The translations under genes were made by a program, and so were the position numbers. Source: Spirosoma aureum (GTDB taxonomy: Bacteria > Bacteroidota > Bacteroidia > Cytophagales > Spirosomataceae). From it: DNA of 64,000 nt. The DNA is taken from positions 3,804,501 through 3,868,500 of the forward strand of contig NZ_CP050063.1 of assembly GCF_011604685.1 (NCBI RefSeq). The letters run 5' to 3'. The notes under the pieces are model-generated. The model was not told the origin of the DNA. It saw nothing but the letters and a program-made list of their open reading frames with translations, and made no database searches. Positions 1 to 9,641 of this stretch are shown here, in pieces (the stretch's first letter is position 1; each line of letters starts with the position of its first letter).

Positions 1-1275
1 TGTGTTCTTGCCCAATTTTAGATTAGTCGGCAGTAATACCGTTTGCCAACCGCGTTGCTGAGGGTAGTCCCGTTGGGTGAACAACAGGTCCGGACTACGG
101 TACAACGAATCATTGATAGCAATGCGCATCAACTGATTAATCTGCTGGTGGCTCCACTCCGCAAATTGACGGCGCTTTTCGGCTCTGGGCAGCGTATCGC
201 TCCAGGCAGGCGCAGGGGCCAGTCTGGTCAGGAGCGTATCTAAGGCTTTTGGATAAGCTATATATAACCGAATATAGGGATCCCTGATCACATCCGCCTG
301 AATAGCAGCCACTTCGATGTACTGACCCTCAGCTCGTTGATTATCATAAGCACTTGAGTTAATATATTGACTATCGACTCGAGCCGTGTACAGATGCCGT
401 TGGTTTAAGCTCATGGTTCGTCGGTCCAGCCGTGAAAAGTCCACCAAAAATTCGAAAGCAATTAACACAAAGAAAGCGCCCATCATGAGTCCTATTGTTC
501 GGATAATTGACCGATACGGCAGGTGACTATAAAAGGTGTTGAGAATAAAGACAAAGGGTGTATAGAGCCCCCAAAAAAGTAGCTTGCTCAGAGTGCTAAA
601 TCGATAGTTCAGATCACCGCCGACCGGGTGGGCCCTGACCTTTGGTAAACTCAGAACAATACTGGCCAGCAGATAGCAGACAAAAAGCACATAAGAGGTT
701 AGTTTAATGCCTTGCCAATAGGGGGTTGGAATAATTGGTCGTACAAGGGAGTAAACCAGTATGGTCAGTAGGTAGGAAAAGGCAACAACGATCAGGACAA
801 AAACGAATAGAAAGGCGACTGCAAATACAATATTACATCGTCGGTCCAGCCGCAGAATGTAGCCATCCAGGGGGCCTAGTTTAGCCGCCATCTTATCCTG
901 GGCATATTTGGTCGTAAAGGGGATTCGGTCGTAATGAATGCCTGTGGGATAAACAGCTAGTAGGCCAACCAGACCAACCCAAAACGCACGCATGACGAAA
1001 TTAGTCAGAAAAGCCATGAATAAGACATAGCATGTTGCCTTGATCATGCTATAGGCCATCGACGGAAAGAGCCCTTGCATACCGGCTGTCTGGCTCATTA
1101 GGTTAAATCGAAAGTAATCGAAAGCCTCATCAAGTAAGTCGGGTAGTTGCAGGACAGCAAATAAAGCGGCTCCCGAAATAACCAGTTCGAGATTCCAGCT
1201 CTGGGTTGTTAAGTCACGTAGTTTTTCTTCTTGCTGGGGGAGTAGAGTCTCCTTTGGGGCTGATGTTGGGGTCAC
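1..1275 (-). CDS. hypothetical polytopic membrane protein, 3' end outside window
   Basis: An open minus-strand frame runs without a stop from about 1275 to the left edge, so the C-terminus is missing. It codes for over 420 residues with several hydrophobic stretches, for example MIKATCYVLFMAFLTNFVM, a segment around FAVAFLFVFVLIVV, and one around LYTPFVFILNTFYSHL. These are followed by a long soluble C-terminal part. No ATG is seen near the 5' end. A GTG at 1275 is the best start I can find, and an upstream in-frame TAG closes the frame soon after. I do not recognise the family. It is divergent in style from the ABC operon downstream of 1680, and a terminator separates the two. Confidence 0.6.
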   Translation of the reverse strand, partial: MTPTSAPKETLLPQQEEKLRDLTTQSWNLELVISGAALFAVLQLPDLLDEAFDYFRFNLMSQTAGMQGLFPSMAYSMIKATCYVLFMAFLTNFVMRAFWVGLVGLLAVYPTGIHYDRIPFTTKYAQDKMAAKLGPLDGYILRLDRRCNIVFAVAFLFVFVLIVVAFSYLLTILVYSLVRPIIPTPYWQGIKLTSYVLFVCYLLASIVLSLPKVRAHPVGGDLNYRFSTLSKLLFWGLYTPFVFILNTFYSHLPYRSIIRTIGLMMGAFFVLIAFEFLVDFSRLDRRTMSLNQRHLYTARVDSQYINSSAYDNQRAEGQYIEVAAIQADVIRDPYIRLYIAYPKALDTLLTRLAPAPAWSDTLPRAEKRRQFAEWSHQQINQLMRIAINDSLYRSPDLLFTQRDYPQQRGWQTVLLPTNLKLGKNT

Positions 1276-1401
1276 TGATTTATGATTAAGACTACAGAGA
1301 GGATTGCACCACTGGGTTCCGTTCGTCTATCCGATCACGAATGGGCGTTCAAATTTACGGAACAGTGGTCAATGACTTGGTTGCATCCGGTTTCAAAGTA
1401 G

Positions 1402-1438
1402 CAAAAAAATAGCCTGGACATGCTTCCAGGCTATTTTT
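1402..1438. terminator. bidirectional stem-loop terminator
   Basis: AGCCTGGA and TCCAGGCT form a stem with a 5-6 base loop, flanked by an A run on the left and a T run on the right (ATTTTTG). It can therefore terminate on either strand. Its position suits transcripts reading leftward out of the ABC/peptidase operon. Confidence 0.75.
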
Positions 1439-1485
1439 GTCAATGACCAGTCAGTAGTTAGATATTAGGACATGTCTTATTTAGC

Positions 1486-1567
1486 TTTGGAGTTTCACTC
1501 AGATGCGTGCAACAGTTTTCAGGAGCAGCATTAGTAACCGTGGCACGCATCTGAGTGAAACTCCAAA
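1486..1567. repeat. long inverted repeat, 25-bp perfect arms
   Basis: Positions 1486-1510 and 1543-1567 are perfect reverse complements (25 nt), separated by a 32-base loop. It lies just downstream of the M1 peptidase stop at 1680 on the minus strand. It may act as a terminator or RNA-stabilising hairpin. It is one of several unrelated long hairpins in this window. Confidence 0.85.
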
Positions 1568-1679
1568 AGTTATGAGTCGAGATATAAATCCAATTGTTTA
1601 ACGAGCCACAACTGGTACTGGCAACCCGAAGATGGAGCCCGGTATCGAATAGCAAAGGTACCTTTAGCCGTTGCCGTCC

Positions 1680-4600
1680 TTAGTTAATCTTCACCTCCTC
1701 AATATTGTCACCTTCCTCCCAGTCGAGCAGGTTATAGGGATCGATCCCACCCCGCGCCGGTTTTTGTGGAACTGTCACCGTAATCATTTGCTTGCCGGAG
1801 TGAATGAAGTGTTTCTGCACATATATCGGTTTGCCCAGAATTTCGCCGTGCTCAGCGGCCGCGAAGATCCCGATTTCCACCCACTGATTCACCGGTATTT
1901 TGGTTTCAACACCAGCACTATCGGCAATGACCTTTTGCGACTCCACCTCGAAGGTTACCTGCCAGGTGCCTGCCGCCGTTTGTTTGGCCGTTGCTTGCCT
2001 GGTGTCGAACGTCCAGATCGTGTTCACTTCAAACAGGTCGTGTAGCAAAGGTTTGAGCGAGTCCGGCGTGACGGCCTGAAGTTCCCGGTACATGTCGATT
2101 GTCGTGGCCAGCGATGAAACCTTCTTCTTCACCAGCGTGCGAAGTGCCCCGTTTACACGGCCATCGCCCACATATTCACTGAGGGCGTACATGGCGTACG
2201 GGCCTTTGCGGTAGTTGGCCCAGGGGTCCATGGCGCGCAGCAGCGGAAGCCCCGTACGCATCGGCGGCCAAGGGTCGGGCTGGCGCATGATGCTCATGAA
2301 TCGCCGTAGGGCTTCACGCCCTTTCACTTTCTTCACAAGTTGCATCGCGGAGTACCAGGCAAGGCTTTCGGAAATGACACCTCCTCCTTCGGCCATGGCG
2401 GGCTTGAGTTGCATACCCCACCATTGATGCCCCATTTCGTGAGCCACAATCTCGAAGATCGCATCGAAACCATCACCTTGCGGATCCAGTTGGAAGAAGC
2501 CCTCTCCTCCGGTAATTACGCCACTCCCGTCCACACCCATGCCCATGAAATTGCCGGGTTGTTCGACAACCTGCAGGAAGTGATTTGGATAGGGGCCAAA
2601 CTGCGCCGAGTAGTAATCCAGTGATGCACGTACACTACGGAGCAGGCGCTTGAGGTGCTCCGTATGGCCGGGGTGAACATAGACCTTGATGTCGACGTGT
2701 TTCCATCGTTCGCGATACACCGCATAGTTGGCCGAGAAGAAGACATCGCGTCCATTGATCGGAACGTCGCTAACGTACTGGAAGTATTGCCGCCCCGCTT
2801 TGCTCCACGTACGACGCAACTCGCCCGGCGCAACGGCGACCTGATCGGCGTCGGTGCCGATGATTGCTTCAAAGGTAGCCGCTGCGCCCGCCGAAACACT
2901 TGGATCGATGTCACCAGGTGTAGGCAGTGTAACCTGCCGTGGCAAACCGTTCTTGCGCCGGTCGTCTGCACTCCAGAGTTCGCGCATTGGCTGGTAACCG
3001 ATGACCGGCAGGGCATCGCCTGTAAAGTAGGTGCCGTTCCTTAGGATACCCTGACCTGCTCCGTTACTGCGCAGACCCGTGTTGCGGAAACCATGAGACT
3101 CGAACTTAACCTCAATGTTAAGCTTCAGCGAATCGCCGGGCTGAAGCGGTTTGTCCAATGCATAGATAAAGTGGCCAAGTTTCTCATCAGCCACAACCAC
3201 TCTGGCCGGGCGATCGAACGTCACGCGCGTATCGACGTAGAAAGCTGGCTCCAGATGCACAGAGTTGATCGGCACAATAGCACGGTTAACCAGGCAGTAG
3301 CTGCCGATGATCGTGGCTGTTCTCCGGTTGGGATAGATGTCGATGTGCAAATTCGTGGACACGCGCGTTGGTTGTGGAATGCCCTCGTACTTTCCATACA
3401 GCCGCTCATATTCGACCCGGCGTTGCACCAATTCATTATCAGTGATGTACTCATTGAGCACGTTCGTATTATAAAAGATGAAGCTGCCCAGGAGGAGAAT
3501 GAGGCTCATCGCGATCACTGCGAAACCTGCCGTCGCCCGTGTGAACCGAAGTCGCGCTAGTTGCAGCCGCGTTCCAAAACCAGACTCCTTACCCCGTACC
3601 CACAGCATCCTCGCCGTGACAGCCAATAGCAGTGCCCACGCGGCCCAATACAGTCTGAACCAAAACCACGGTCCGATCGATGAGCCAAAGCCGCGCATAT
3701 CTGTGAGCGACCACTCAGGACCGGATGCATAGACAAGCAGGTGGTGTTCGATGCCAAGAAACGACGAGAAGACCATCAGCAGATACGCAACAAGTGCTAC
3801 CATCTGTGCCAGGTATTTCTGGTTTACCACCGCCTGCACCGTGATCGCGAGAACGGCGAATAACAGATAGTCCGTGAGTTTTAGTCCTAATAAGACCTGC
3901 ACGTAGCGCACGATCTCGACATGGTAGTATCCTTTGATCACCTGAACCGTGAGGCCGACAACGATGATGATCGTCATCAGTGTAGCCAGGATTAGTCCGA
4001 GGCCGATAAACTTACCGAGGAAAAGTACCCATTCCGTCACCGGCGTTGCGTCGACGTTCTCGCTCAGTCCGGCGTCGCGTTCCCGCCATACCAGCTCACC
4101 TGCAAAATAGATAATGAAAAGCGGGACAATAACCCAGTAGTTCGTTGGCGATGTGAGAACGCCGGTGAGGTGCTTCGTCAGCAGATGTGGCGTCCGCGGA
4201 AGCAGTGACACTCCCCAGTGTTCCATCTCGACCAGTACCACGAACGTCAGCAGTATTGGGAACACAATCAGCAGAAAGAGCCCGGCAGGACTCGTCAGGA
4301 TCATGCGGAATGAGCTCTGCGCTACCGCAATTGTCTGACGTAGCTGTGTTCTGAGTCCGAACGACTGACGAGCGGACGGGTCCCGAATTATCAGCTGTGT
4401 CGACACGGCATCAGCGGTTGACGAAACTTTCGTAGCAAACCGTCGCGTGAATAAGTTCCACCAGTTAGTGGTGGAGCGGTGCGCCAATCGAAAGCGCAGG
4501 TAAAGGAAAGTAAGTGTTCCGAGGGAGATGCCGAGCCATAGTAGCCTGTTCCAAAGCATCATGCCTTCGAGGGTGAACAGGCGAATGTTCTTCTCAACGA

Positions 4601-5276
4601 TGGTCCATTTTGACATCATCTCATTCATGATGGCCATGATGCCGATGGGGTCAGCCATCAGAGCCCGCTCATGCAACCCGGCCATATACAACGTTAACGT
4701 TACAGGGTAGGAGAGGAAGAACAGGATCAAACTACCAAAGTAGCTCGCCATTGGTCGGCCGGTGAAGAGTGCTGCCGAGAACTGGAACGTCGTAGCGATG
4801 AGTGCGTTCGTCAATGCAATGAAGCCATATGCTGCCAGATAGGCAGTCGGGCGAAACGGTCCGATGATCTCGGGATTCGCTCCGGGGCCATACACGGCGA
4901 GCAGACTACCCACCTGCACGCCGAGGAGAATTAGCGCATGCAGGGCGAAGGCTGCCAGAAAGCGTCCACCGAGATAGTCAGCTTTGCTTGCCGGGCTCGT
5001 GTATGTGAGCGGGTGCATCCGGGTTTGTATATCCCGCGCGGCTGCCTCACCGGTTACGGCCGGTGCCAGGAGCAACCAGATCTGGCAACTGAACACCGAG
5101 ACGGCTGTGATAATGAACGGCGAGTTGAGAATGAAATCCTGGGGAAGCGTAACAGGTAGGATAGCTACTCGCGTTGAGAAAAACGCAAATAGCACCATCA
5201 CAACCAGGGAAAGCCAGGGCCATGGGCGACGAATCTGGTAAGCGAACTCGAATCGGAAAATCTCCCGGAACTTCAT
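1680..5276 (-). CDS. ABC-2 type permease fused to M1-family metallopeptidase domain
   Basis: About 1198 residues. The N-terminal half is a multi-span ABC-2-like membrane domain with two permease-like halves, starting MKFREIFRFEFAYQIRRPW. The C-terminal half is an extracytoplasmic gluzincin domain with HEMGH at residues 946-950, then WWG, and a downstream glutamate in ISESLAWY at about 970. This spacing fits zinc binding in M1-like peptidases of such fusions. The classical GAMEN exopeptidase motif is not evident. The ATG at 5276 is preferred over an upstream in-frame extension because it opens the conserved permease sequence and lies one base after the ABC ATPase stop. The pair should form one exporter or processing unit. 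The substrate is unknown. Confidence 0.88.
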   Translation of the reverse strand: MKFREIFRFEFAYQIRRPWPWLSLVVMVLFAFFSTRVAILPVTLPQDFILNSPFIITAVSVFSCQIWLLLAPAVTGEAAARDIQTRMHPLTYTSPASKADYLGGRFLAAFALHALILLGVQVGSLLAVYGPGANPEIIGPFRPTAYLAAYGFIALTNALIATTFQFSAALFTGRPMASYFGSLILFFLSYPVTLTLYMAGLHERALMADPIGIMAIMNEMMSKWTIVEKNIRLFTLEGMMLWNRLLWLGISLGTLTFLYLRFRLAHRSTTNWWNLFTRRFATKVSSTADAVSTQLIIRDPSARQSFGLRTQLRQTIAVAQSSFRMILTSPAGLFLLIVFPILLTFVVLVEMEHWGVSLLPRTPHLLTKHLTGVLTSPTNYWVIVPLFIIYFAGELVWRERDAGLSENVDATPVTEWVLFLGKFIGLGLILATLMTIIIVVGLTVQVIKGYYHVEIVRYVQVLLGLKLTDYLLFAVLAITVQAVVNQKYLAQMVALVAYLLMVFSSFLGIEHHLLVYASGPEWSLTDMRGFGSSIGPWFWFRLYWAAWALLLAVTARMLWVRGKESGFGTRLQLARLRFTRATAGFAVIAMSLILLLGSFIFYNTNVLNEYITDNELVQRRVEYERLYGKYEGIPQPTRVSTNLHIDIYPNRRTATIIGSYCLVNRAIVPINSVHLEPAFYVDTRVTFDRPARVVVADEKLGHFIYALDKPLQPGDSLKLNIEVKFESHGFRNTGLRSNGAGQGILRNGTYFTGDALPVIGYQPMRELWSADDRRKNGLPRQVTLPTPGDIDPSVSAGAAATFEAIIGTDADQVAVAPGELRRTWSKAGRQYFQYVSDVPINGRDVFFSANYAVYRERWKHVDIKVYVHPGHTEHLKRLLRSVRASLDYYSAQFGPYPNHFLQVVEQPGNFMGMGVDGSGVITGGEGFFQLDPQGDGFDAIFEIVAHEMGHQWWGMQLKPAMAEGGGVISESLAWYSAMQLVKKVKGREALRRFMSIMRQPDPWPPMRTGLPLLRAMDPWANYRKGPYAMYALSEYVGDGRVNGALRTLVKKKVSSLATTIDMYRELQAVTPDSLKPLLHDLFEVNTIWTFDTRQATAKQTAAGTWQVTFEVESQKVIADSAGVETKIPVNQWVEIGIFAAAEHGEILGKPIYVQKHFIHSGKQMITVTVPQKPARGGIDPYNLLDWEEGDNIEEVKIN

Positions 5277-5277
5277 A

Positions 5278-6255
5278 TTAGTCTTCCTTTGGTTGTTGGC
5301 CATCTCGTAGGCGATTCTGAGATGTATCGACATTACCCGCCATGGCATTGTCTGCCATTGCTGTGAAGTAAACATCCTCGAGGTCAGGCTGCACCAGTTC
5401 AAAATCAGCGGGCGTTTCTTCGCTGTACACATGGACGACCGTACGTCCGCCAAGCAGTTTGGTAGAGATAATCTTGTGCTCACGGTCTATCTGTGCCAGT
5501 TCATTTTTCTGAATGATCTTTCGCCAGATTAGCCCGTTCAGCCTTTCCATTGCCTTTAGCGGTTCGGCCTCATACAGAATCTCGCCCTTGTTGATAATGG
5601 CCATTCGTGTGCACAGCTCGCTGACGTCCTCCACAATATGGGTCGAGAGGATAACCACACTGTTCTCCCCCAACTCACTTAATAAATTGAGGAAGCGCAC
5701 CCGCTCTGCCGGGTCCAATCCGGCTGTCGGTTCGTCGACGATCAGCAGTTTTGGATTTCCTAACAGGGCTATAGCCACCCCAAAACGCTGCCGCATACCC
5801 CCCGAGTAACCACCCAGCTTTTGCTTACGTACCTCCCAAAGATTCGTTTTGTGGAGCAGCGCTTCTACGACCTCTCTGCGTGATTTTCGTTCTGAGAAAC
5901 CCTTGAGCACGGCGAAGTAATCCAGCAGTTCCTCCGCGCTTACCTTCGGATAGACGCCAAATTCCTGCGGCAGATAACCAAGTGTCTGACGAACCTGGTC
6001 GGGCTGATTGACCACATTGATGTCGCCCAGATGGATACTGCCGGTATCCGGCTCCTGCAACGTAGCCAGGATGCGCATGAGCGTCGATTTGCCAGCACCG
6101 TTTGGGCCCAGCAGTCCGTACATGCCAGTTGGAATGGTGAGGGTTACATTCTTCAATGCCTGCACCGCATTGGTCTGTCCGCTGATGCGGGAGCGGCCAA
6201 AACGGGACCCGCCGGTGGAATAGGTTTTAGAAACGTTTTGAATTTGTAATTCCAT
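5278..6255 (-). CDS. ABC transporter ATP-binding protein
   Basis: 325 residues, the nucleotide-binding subunit of an ABC-2 transporter. Walker A GPNGAGKST is at residues 50-58, the signature YSGGMRQRFG at about 150-159, Walker B LLIVDEP at 170-176, and the H-loop in STHIVEDV follows. A C-terminal extension of roughly 100 residues is typical of drug or lipid exporter ATPases of this type. The stop is one base before the start of the permease-peptidase gene, so the two are co-translated and must form one complex in the inner membrane. The upstream membrane protein at 6317 is probably in the same transcript. Confidence 0.93.
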   Translation of the reverse strand: MELQIQNVSKTYSTGGSRFGRSRISGQTNAVQALKNVTLTIPTGMYGLLGPNGAGKSTLMRILATLQEPDTGSIHLGDINVVNQPDQVRQTLGYLPQEFGVYPKVSAEELLDYFAVLKGFSERKSRREVVEALLHKTNLWEVRKQKLGGYSGGMRQRFGVAIALLGNPKLLIVDEPTAGLDPAERVRFLNLLSELGENSVVILSTHIVEDVSELCTRMAIINKGEILYEAEPLKAMERLNGLIWRKIIQKNELAQIDREHKIISTKLLGGRTVVHVYSEETPADFELVQPDLEDVYFTAMADNAMAGNVDTSQNRLRDGQQPKED

Positions 6256-6316
6256 AACTCAGTTGAAGCGTGTTGTTTATGGTTACTTTTCTCTTATCAA
6301 AATCGATCTCCACCTC

Positions 6317-6871
6317 TTAGGCCAAAGGACTCATATCGGGATTTTTGTGTTCGCGAGCCACACGTCGAAACAACAAGGCCGATCCGACAAACAGCATGGC
6401 AAAGCTTGCATGAAGACCAAACACAGCAACCACACCGTTGGCAAAAGCGGGTGTCCCGATAATCAACGCAATCACAGGGACCAGCGCCATAGCAAACGCC
6501 GTTGCAAACAACGCGCGTGCCATTCCCTGTGGCTCTACGCGTGCGATGATGGCGCCCATGCATCCGACGAGGAGCACCCCGAAATACATCATGTTGGCGG
6601 GATCGTCCCCAAGAATGCCACCAACGGCAACATTCATCCAGAGGAGGATCAACACTGCCACCAGTGCCAGACCGACGGCGAATCGATATGCCTTACTGCT
6701 CATTTTTTTCTTTACTGCCAATTCATACGTGAGGCCGACACCACCGAACAGGAGGACAACGGCCAAAACAAAAGCGCCTGGCCTCCAATGCCAAACGGCA
6801 AGAAGCATCAATACGAAGGGTATAAGTACGACGACAGCAACCCATGCCGTCAATCTTCTTCTATTTTGCAT
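6317..6871 (-). CDS. hypothetical integral membrane protein
   Basis: 184 residues with about six predicted membrane spans, including VAVVVLIPFVLMLLAVW, AFVLAVVLLFGGVGLTYEL, FAVGLALVAVLILLWMNVAV and a final FGLHASFAMLFVGSALLF. A basic cytoplasmic stretch AVKKKMSSK follows the second span. No catalytic motif is visible and I do not recognise the family with certainty. It starts 6 bases after the stop of the serine hydrolase gene and lies 61 bases upstream of the ABC ATPase, so all four genes probably form one leftward operon driven from the palindrome-bearing promoter at about 8230. Confidence 0.8.
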   Translation of the reverse strand: MQNRRRLTAWVAVVVLIPFVLMLLAVWHWRPGAFVLAVVLLFGGVGLTYELAVKKKMSSKAYRFAVGLALVAVLILLWMNVAVGGILGDDPANMMYFGVLLVGCMGAIIARVEPQGMARALFATAFAMALVPVIALIIGTPAFANGVVAVFGLHASFAMLFVGSALLFRRVAREHKNPDMSPLA

Positions 6872-6877
6872 GTCTGA

Positions 6878-8215
6878 TTAATTTTCTTTTGTGAAAACCC
6901 GCTCCCCACCACGCCGTTTGATTATCATCTGGTTTTTCGCCATGTCGAACTCGATGATCAACACCCCCTCGATTTGAAATTTATTCTCTGCCGTTGCTTC
7001 GAGCGGGACCGCCGATTGTCCGGGCGGCTGCGCATAAAGCGTTTCCCCGTCACGCGTGATCATAAATTTAGCAGGAGCTCCAGGGAATGAATAAGCACCA
7101 ACGTATTTGTCCAGCACTTCCGGTTTGACCGCGATTGATTCTAAGGTGGGAATCGTAAATGGTTTATTGTAGTAAATGTCCATAATGCCGTTCATGATAT
7201 TGGCCACCGGGTAAACCTTTGCGTTCGTCGTGTAAGCCACCGCCAGTTTTTCTCCCGGCTGGTAAGCCACCCACGCTCCATAGTTGTCGGCCCCGCCCGT
7301 GTGCCCATAGAAGGTCTTACCGACGAACGTGAAGGGTTCCATACCCGACCCCTCACCATCCCTGATCGTTTTCATCTGATCCAGACTCGCCGTTGACACG
7401 ATCTTCCCGTCGAACAGCGCCTGAATGAATTTAGTCAGGTCATTCGGCGTCGAAATAATCGCGCCAGCGCTGAAGAGGATGCTGGGATGAGTTTCACGCA
7501 CCGGTTTCCACCCGTTGCCGAAGTTCATATAGGTCAGCGCTTCGGCTTTGCTCACATCGATGGCTCCGGTCGCCAGGTACGTATTCGCAAGCCCGATCTT
7601 TGCCGTGATTCTTTCCGTGAGGGCCTCCCCATAGGATTTGCCGCTTACCTTTTCCAGAATAAGACCTAAAAGCTGATAGCCGGAGTTGCTGTAGGAATGC
7701 CTGGTGTCCGGTTCGAAATCGGGCGTGGTTTTGACAATAAGGGCGAGTATCTCATCTTTCGTCACTGGAATCGTATTCACGTTTTCCTGAGCATTCTGCT
7801 CGCGCCTGACGTTGGGGATACCGCTACGATGCCAGAGTAGTTGCTCGATCGTAATTTTCCTGGCGTTTGGCACCTGCGGAAAGAACTTGTCGAGCGTGTC
7901 GGTCAGCTTAAGTTTTCCTTCCTCGACGAGCTGTAAAATCATTGCAGCTGTGAACATTTTGGTGATCGAACCAATCCGGAACCGGTTCGCAGCGGTCAAG
8001 GGTTTCTTTTCCGTGGCGTTGATCTGGCTGTAACCGATGGAACGGGCGTAAAGCACATTACCGTCTTTGGCGATGATGAGACTCCCCATGGCCTTGTTTT
8101 TTTCACTGAGCCGGTCAAAAAACTGGTCCAGTTTAGCTTTGTCCAATGTTTGAGCGTAGGCAGTGGCCCAAAATGCCCCTAATAGTAAGGTAGCCGATAG
8201 TAATTTGATTTTCAT
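6878..8215 (-). CDS. secreted serine hydrolase, beta-lactamase/class C family
   Basis: 445 residues from the ATG at 8215. This start gives a clear signal peptide (KIKLLSATLLLGAFWATAYA, cleavage after AYA); the in-frame extension further upstream runs through the promoter palindrome and is rejected. The catalytic motifs of the penicillin-binding/class C beta-lactamase fold are present: SITK at 83-86, YSN at 175-177 and HTGG at 305-308. A C-terminal lipocalin-like domain of about 100 residues follows. Such proteins act in the periplasm or on the surface as esterases, D-aminopeptidases or similar, so true beta-lactamase activity should not be assumed. Confidence 0.9.
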   Translation of the reverse strand: MKIKLLSATLLLGAFWATAYAQTLDKAKLDQFFDRLSEKNKAMGSLIIAKDGNVLYARSIGYSQINATEKKPLTAANRFRIGSITKMFTAAMILQLVEEGKLKLTDTLDKFFPQVPNARKITIEQLLWHRSGIPNVRREQNAQENVNTIPVTKDEILALIVKTTPDFEPDTRHSYSNSGYQLLGLILEKVSGKSYGEALTERITAKIGLANTYLATGAIDVSKAEALTYMNFGNGWKPVRETHPSILFSAGAIISTPNDLTKFIQALFDGKIVSTASLDQMKTIRDGEGSGMEPFTFVGKTFYGHTGGADNYGAWVAYQPGEKLAVAYTTNAKVYPVANIMNGIMDIYYNKPFTIPTLESIAVKPEVLDKYVGAYSFPGAPAKFMITRDGETLYAQPPGQSAVPLEATAENKFQIEGVLIIEFDMAKNQMIIKRRGGERVFTKEN

Positions 8216-8221
8216 GCCTTT

Positions 8222-8246
8222 AAAAGTGCTTTGATTTTCAAAGTGC
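8222..8246 (-). promoter_or_regulatory. palindromic operator candidate, copy 1
   Basis: Read in the direction of the serine hydrolase gene this is ACTTTG-N5-CAAAG followed by CACTTTTAAA, ending a few bases before the ATG at 8215. The same arrangement stands before the genes at 9986 and 11170. The dyad and its position suggest a repressor site overlapping the promoter. Confidence 0.6.
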
Positions 8247-8343
8247 GTTGATAAAAAAATAGGGTGGATCGGGCTGATCTTTAGCAGCGTTGATTTATGC
8301 CCTGAAAATAAACTGGTAACAGGAATTGCGTCAGATTCTCTGA

Positions 8344-9606
8344 TCATTTAAACCCAAAAAGGTACGGAAATAGAAACGTTACGATAACAGTCCATAAGCA
8401 GTAAATAGGCAGGTAGGAAGCAATGGCCTTTCCGACTTCGTTTATGGTAGTCTTCTTCGAAATTACCTTAAACAGCTGTACGGTCACCAACAGAAGATTT
8501 AGCAGGATTAAAATATTTCCACCCAGAATCGCAGCTCTATTGGGCGTTATTCCCCATGTTGAAATCCGGAACAAAATAGCTGACAGGGCAATGCCATTAA
8601 CTAGCACGGTTACAATCGATAGAAGAAAAAGAACCCATACTTCAGGTCGACTTTTCGTTGTCATGGATGTTTCGGCAACAGAAAAGAAAATGATGGCCAT
8701 AACACCAACCAATAACCCATTGAACATCAGCAAAAACTCCCGGTCGTTATACGGGTCTTTACCCGAATAAATGATAGCTATCAGATAAATGACCAGCATT
8801 ACCAGGACCAGCGGACTGAATAGTTTAGCCAGTACGGGTGATACTTTACCGACTAACTGCGGATTGGTCTGGGTAAGGTAAGTGCCAACAATGGGTGCAG
8901 CCGGAAGGCCAAAAACGACAACATTTTCGAAATAAAACTTTTCAATTTTCAGCCCGATTAGCCCAAAAAGTCCAATGGTCACCCCGGTCATGATTCCTCC
9001 CGCTATCAGGATGAGCGTTGTCATGACAACCAGATCGCCATTATACCGTAAATAGCTAAGCCGCTTCTCATCATTATTTCTGGTCTCACCAACAAAAGCA
9101 AAACTTAGTATCGACCAAAGAAATAAAGGCAAATGAATGCACGATAATAGTAAGGTATCGCTCTTTTTAACATCAGGAAGGAAATTGATAAATAGTAGAC
9201 CAACGAGGGTCAGGCCAGCAATAGAGGCAATTTTAGAGGTTGCTAAATTATTTTTCCAGGCAAAGTAGGCCGATAATACTGGAAAAATGATAAACCCGAT
9301 ATTCCTGGAATAGAAGAACTCCTGTTCTATATTTAGAAATGCCGGCAACTTGGCAATAAGCCCGGCTACTAGTGAAGCTATGATCACAAAGGCTAATTCA
9401 CGGCCTGTGCCCCAGGCCAGCTCATCGCTTTCGTAATTCAGTCGTTCATTCCAGAAATCGGCGAGTGTGTTGCCTTTAAGCTCCGGATAGAGTGTACTGA
9501 ATGCTCGCTTAAAAGGCACCTTGTTGGAGCGGTACAACTTTTCGAGTTGCCCTGGGTCGTTTAGATGGGCGATTATTTCGTCTTTCACGCGTTTATTCGT
9601 TTTCAA
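8344..9606 (-). CDS. polytopic membrane protein, possibly DUF4153-like
   Basis: 420 residues. An N-terminal soluble segment of about 65 residues (with the motif LADFWNERLNYE) is followed by about ten hydrophobic spans. The DUF4153 assignment is only a resemblance in layout. No ATG is available; TTG at 9606 directly after an in-frame stop or GTG at 9588 are the possible starts. It follows the 114-residue membrane protein by 35 bases, so both probably share the promoter at about 10040. The 128 bases between its stop and the serine hydrolase ATG hold operator copy 1. Confidence 0.75.
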   Translation of the reverse strand: MKTNKRVKDEIIAHLNDPGQLEKLYRSNKVPFKRAFSTLYPELKGNTLADFWNERLNYESDELAWGTGRELAFVIIASLVAGLIAKLPAFLNIEQEFFYSRNIGFIIFPVLSAYFAWKNNLATSKIASIAGLTLVGLLFINFLPDVKKSDTLLLSCIHLPLFLWSILSFAFVGETRNNDEKRLSYLRYNGDLVVMTTLILIAGGIMTGVTIGLFGLIGLKIEKFYFENVVVFGLPAAPIVGTYLTQTNPQLVGKVSPVLAKLFSPLVLVMLVIYLIAIIYSGKDPYNDREFLLMFNGLLVGVMAIIFFSVAETSMTTKSRPEVWVLFLLSIVTVLVNGIALSAILFRISTWGITPNRAAILGGNILILLNLLLVTVQLFKVISKKTTINEVGKAIASYLPIYCLWTVIVTFLFPYLFGFK

Positions 9607-9641
9607 GTTTTAGCTAAACTGTCTTTTCTGATTTGGCTCGA

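Larger units (their letters stand above)
1276..1679. other. intergenic region, 404 bp
   Basis: It holds the terminator at 1402-1438 and the long inverted repeat at 1486-1567. No further gene is supported. The short open frame across the hairpin on the minus strand has no recognisable features. Confidence 0.6.

Noticed and set aside
2516..3016. 166-residue frame within the M1 peptidase gene
   Set aside because: It lies wholly inside a well-supported gene in another frame and has no recognisable features.
6263..6877. 204-residue plus-strand frame opposite the membrane protein at 6317
   Set aside because: It is antisense to a clear membrane protein; His/Gln-rich composition is typical of a shadow frame.
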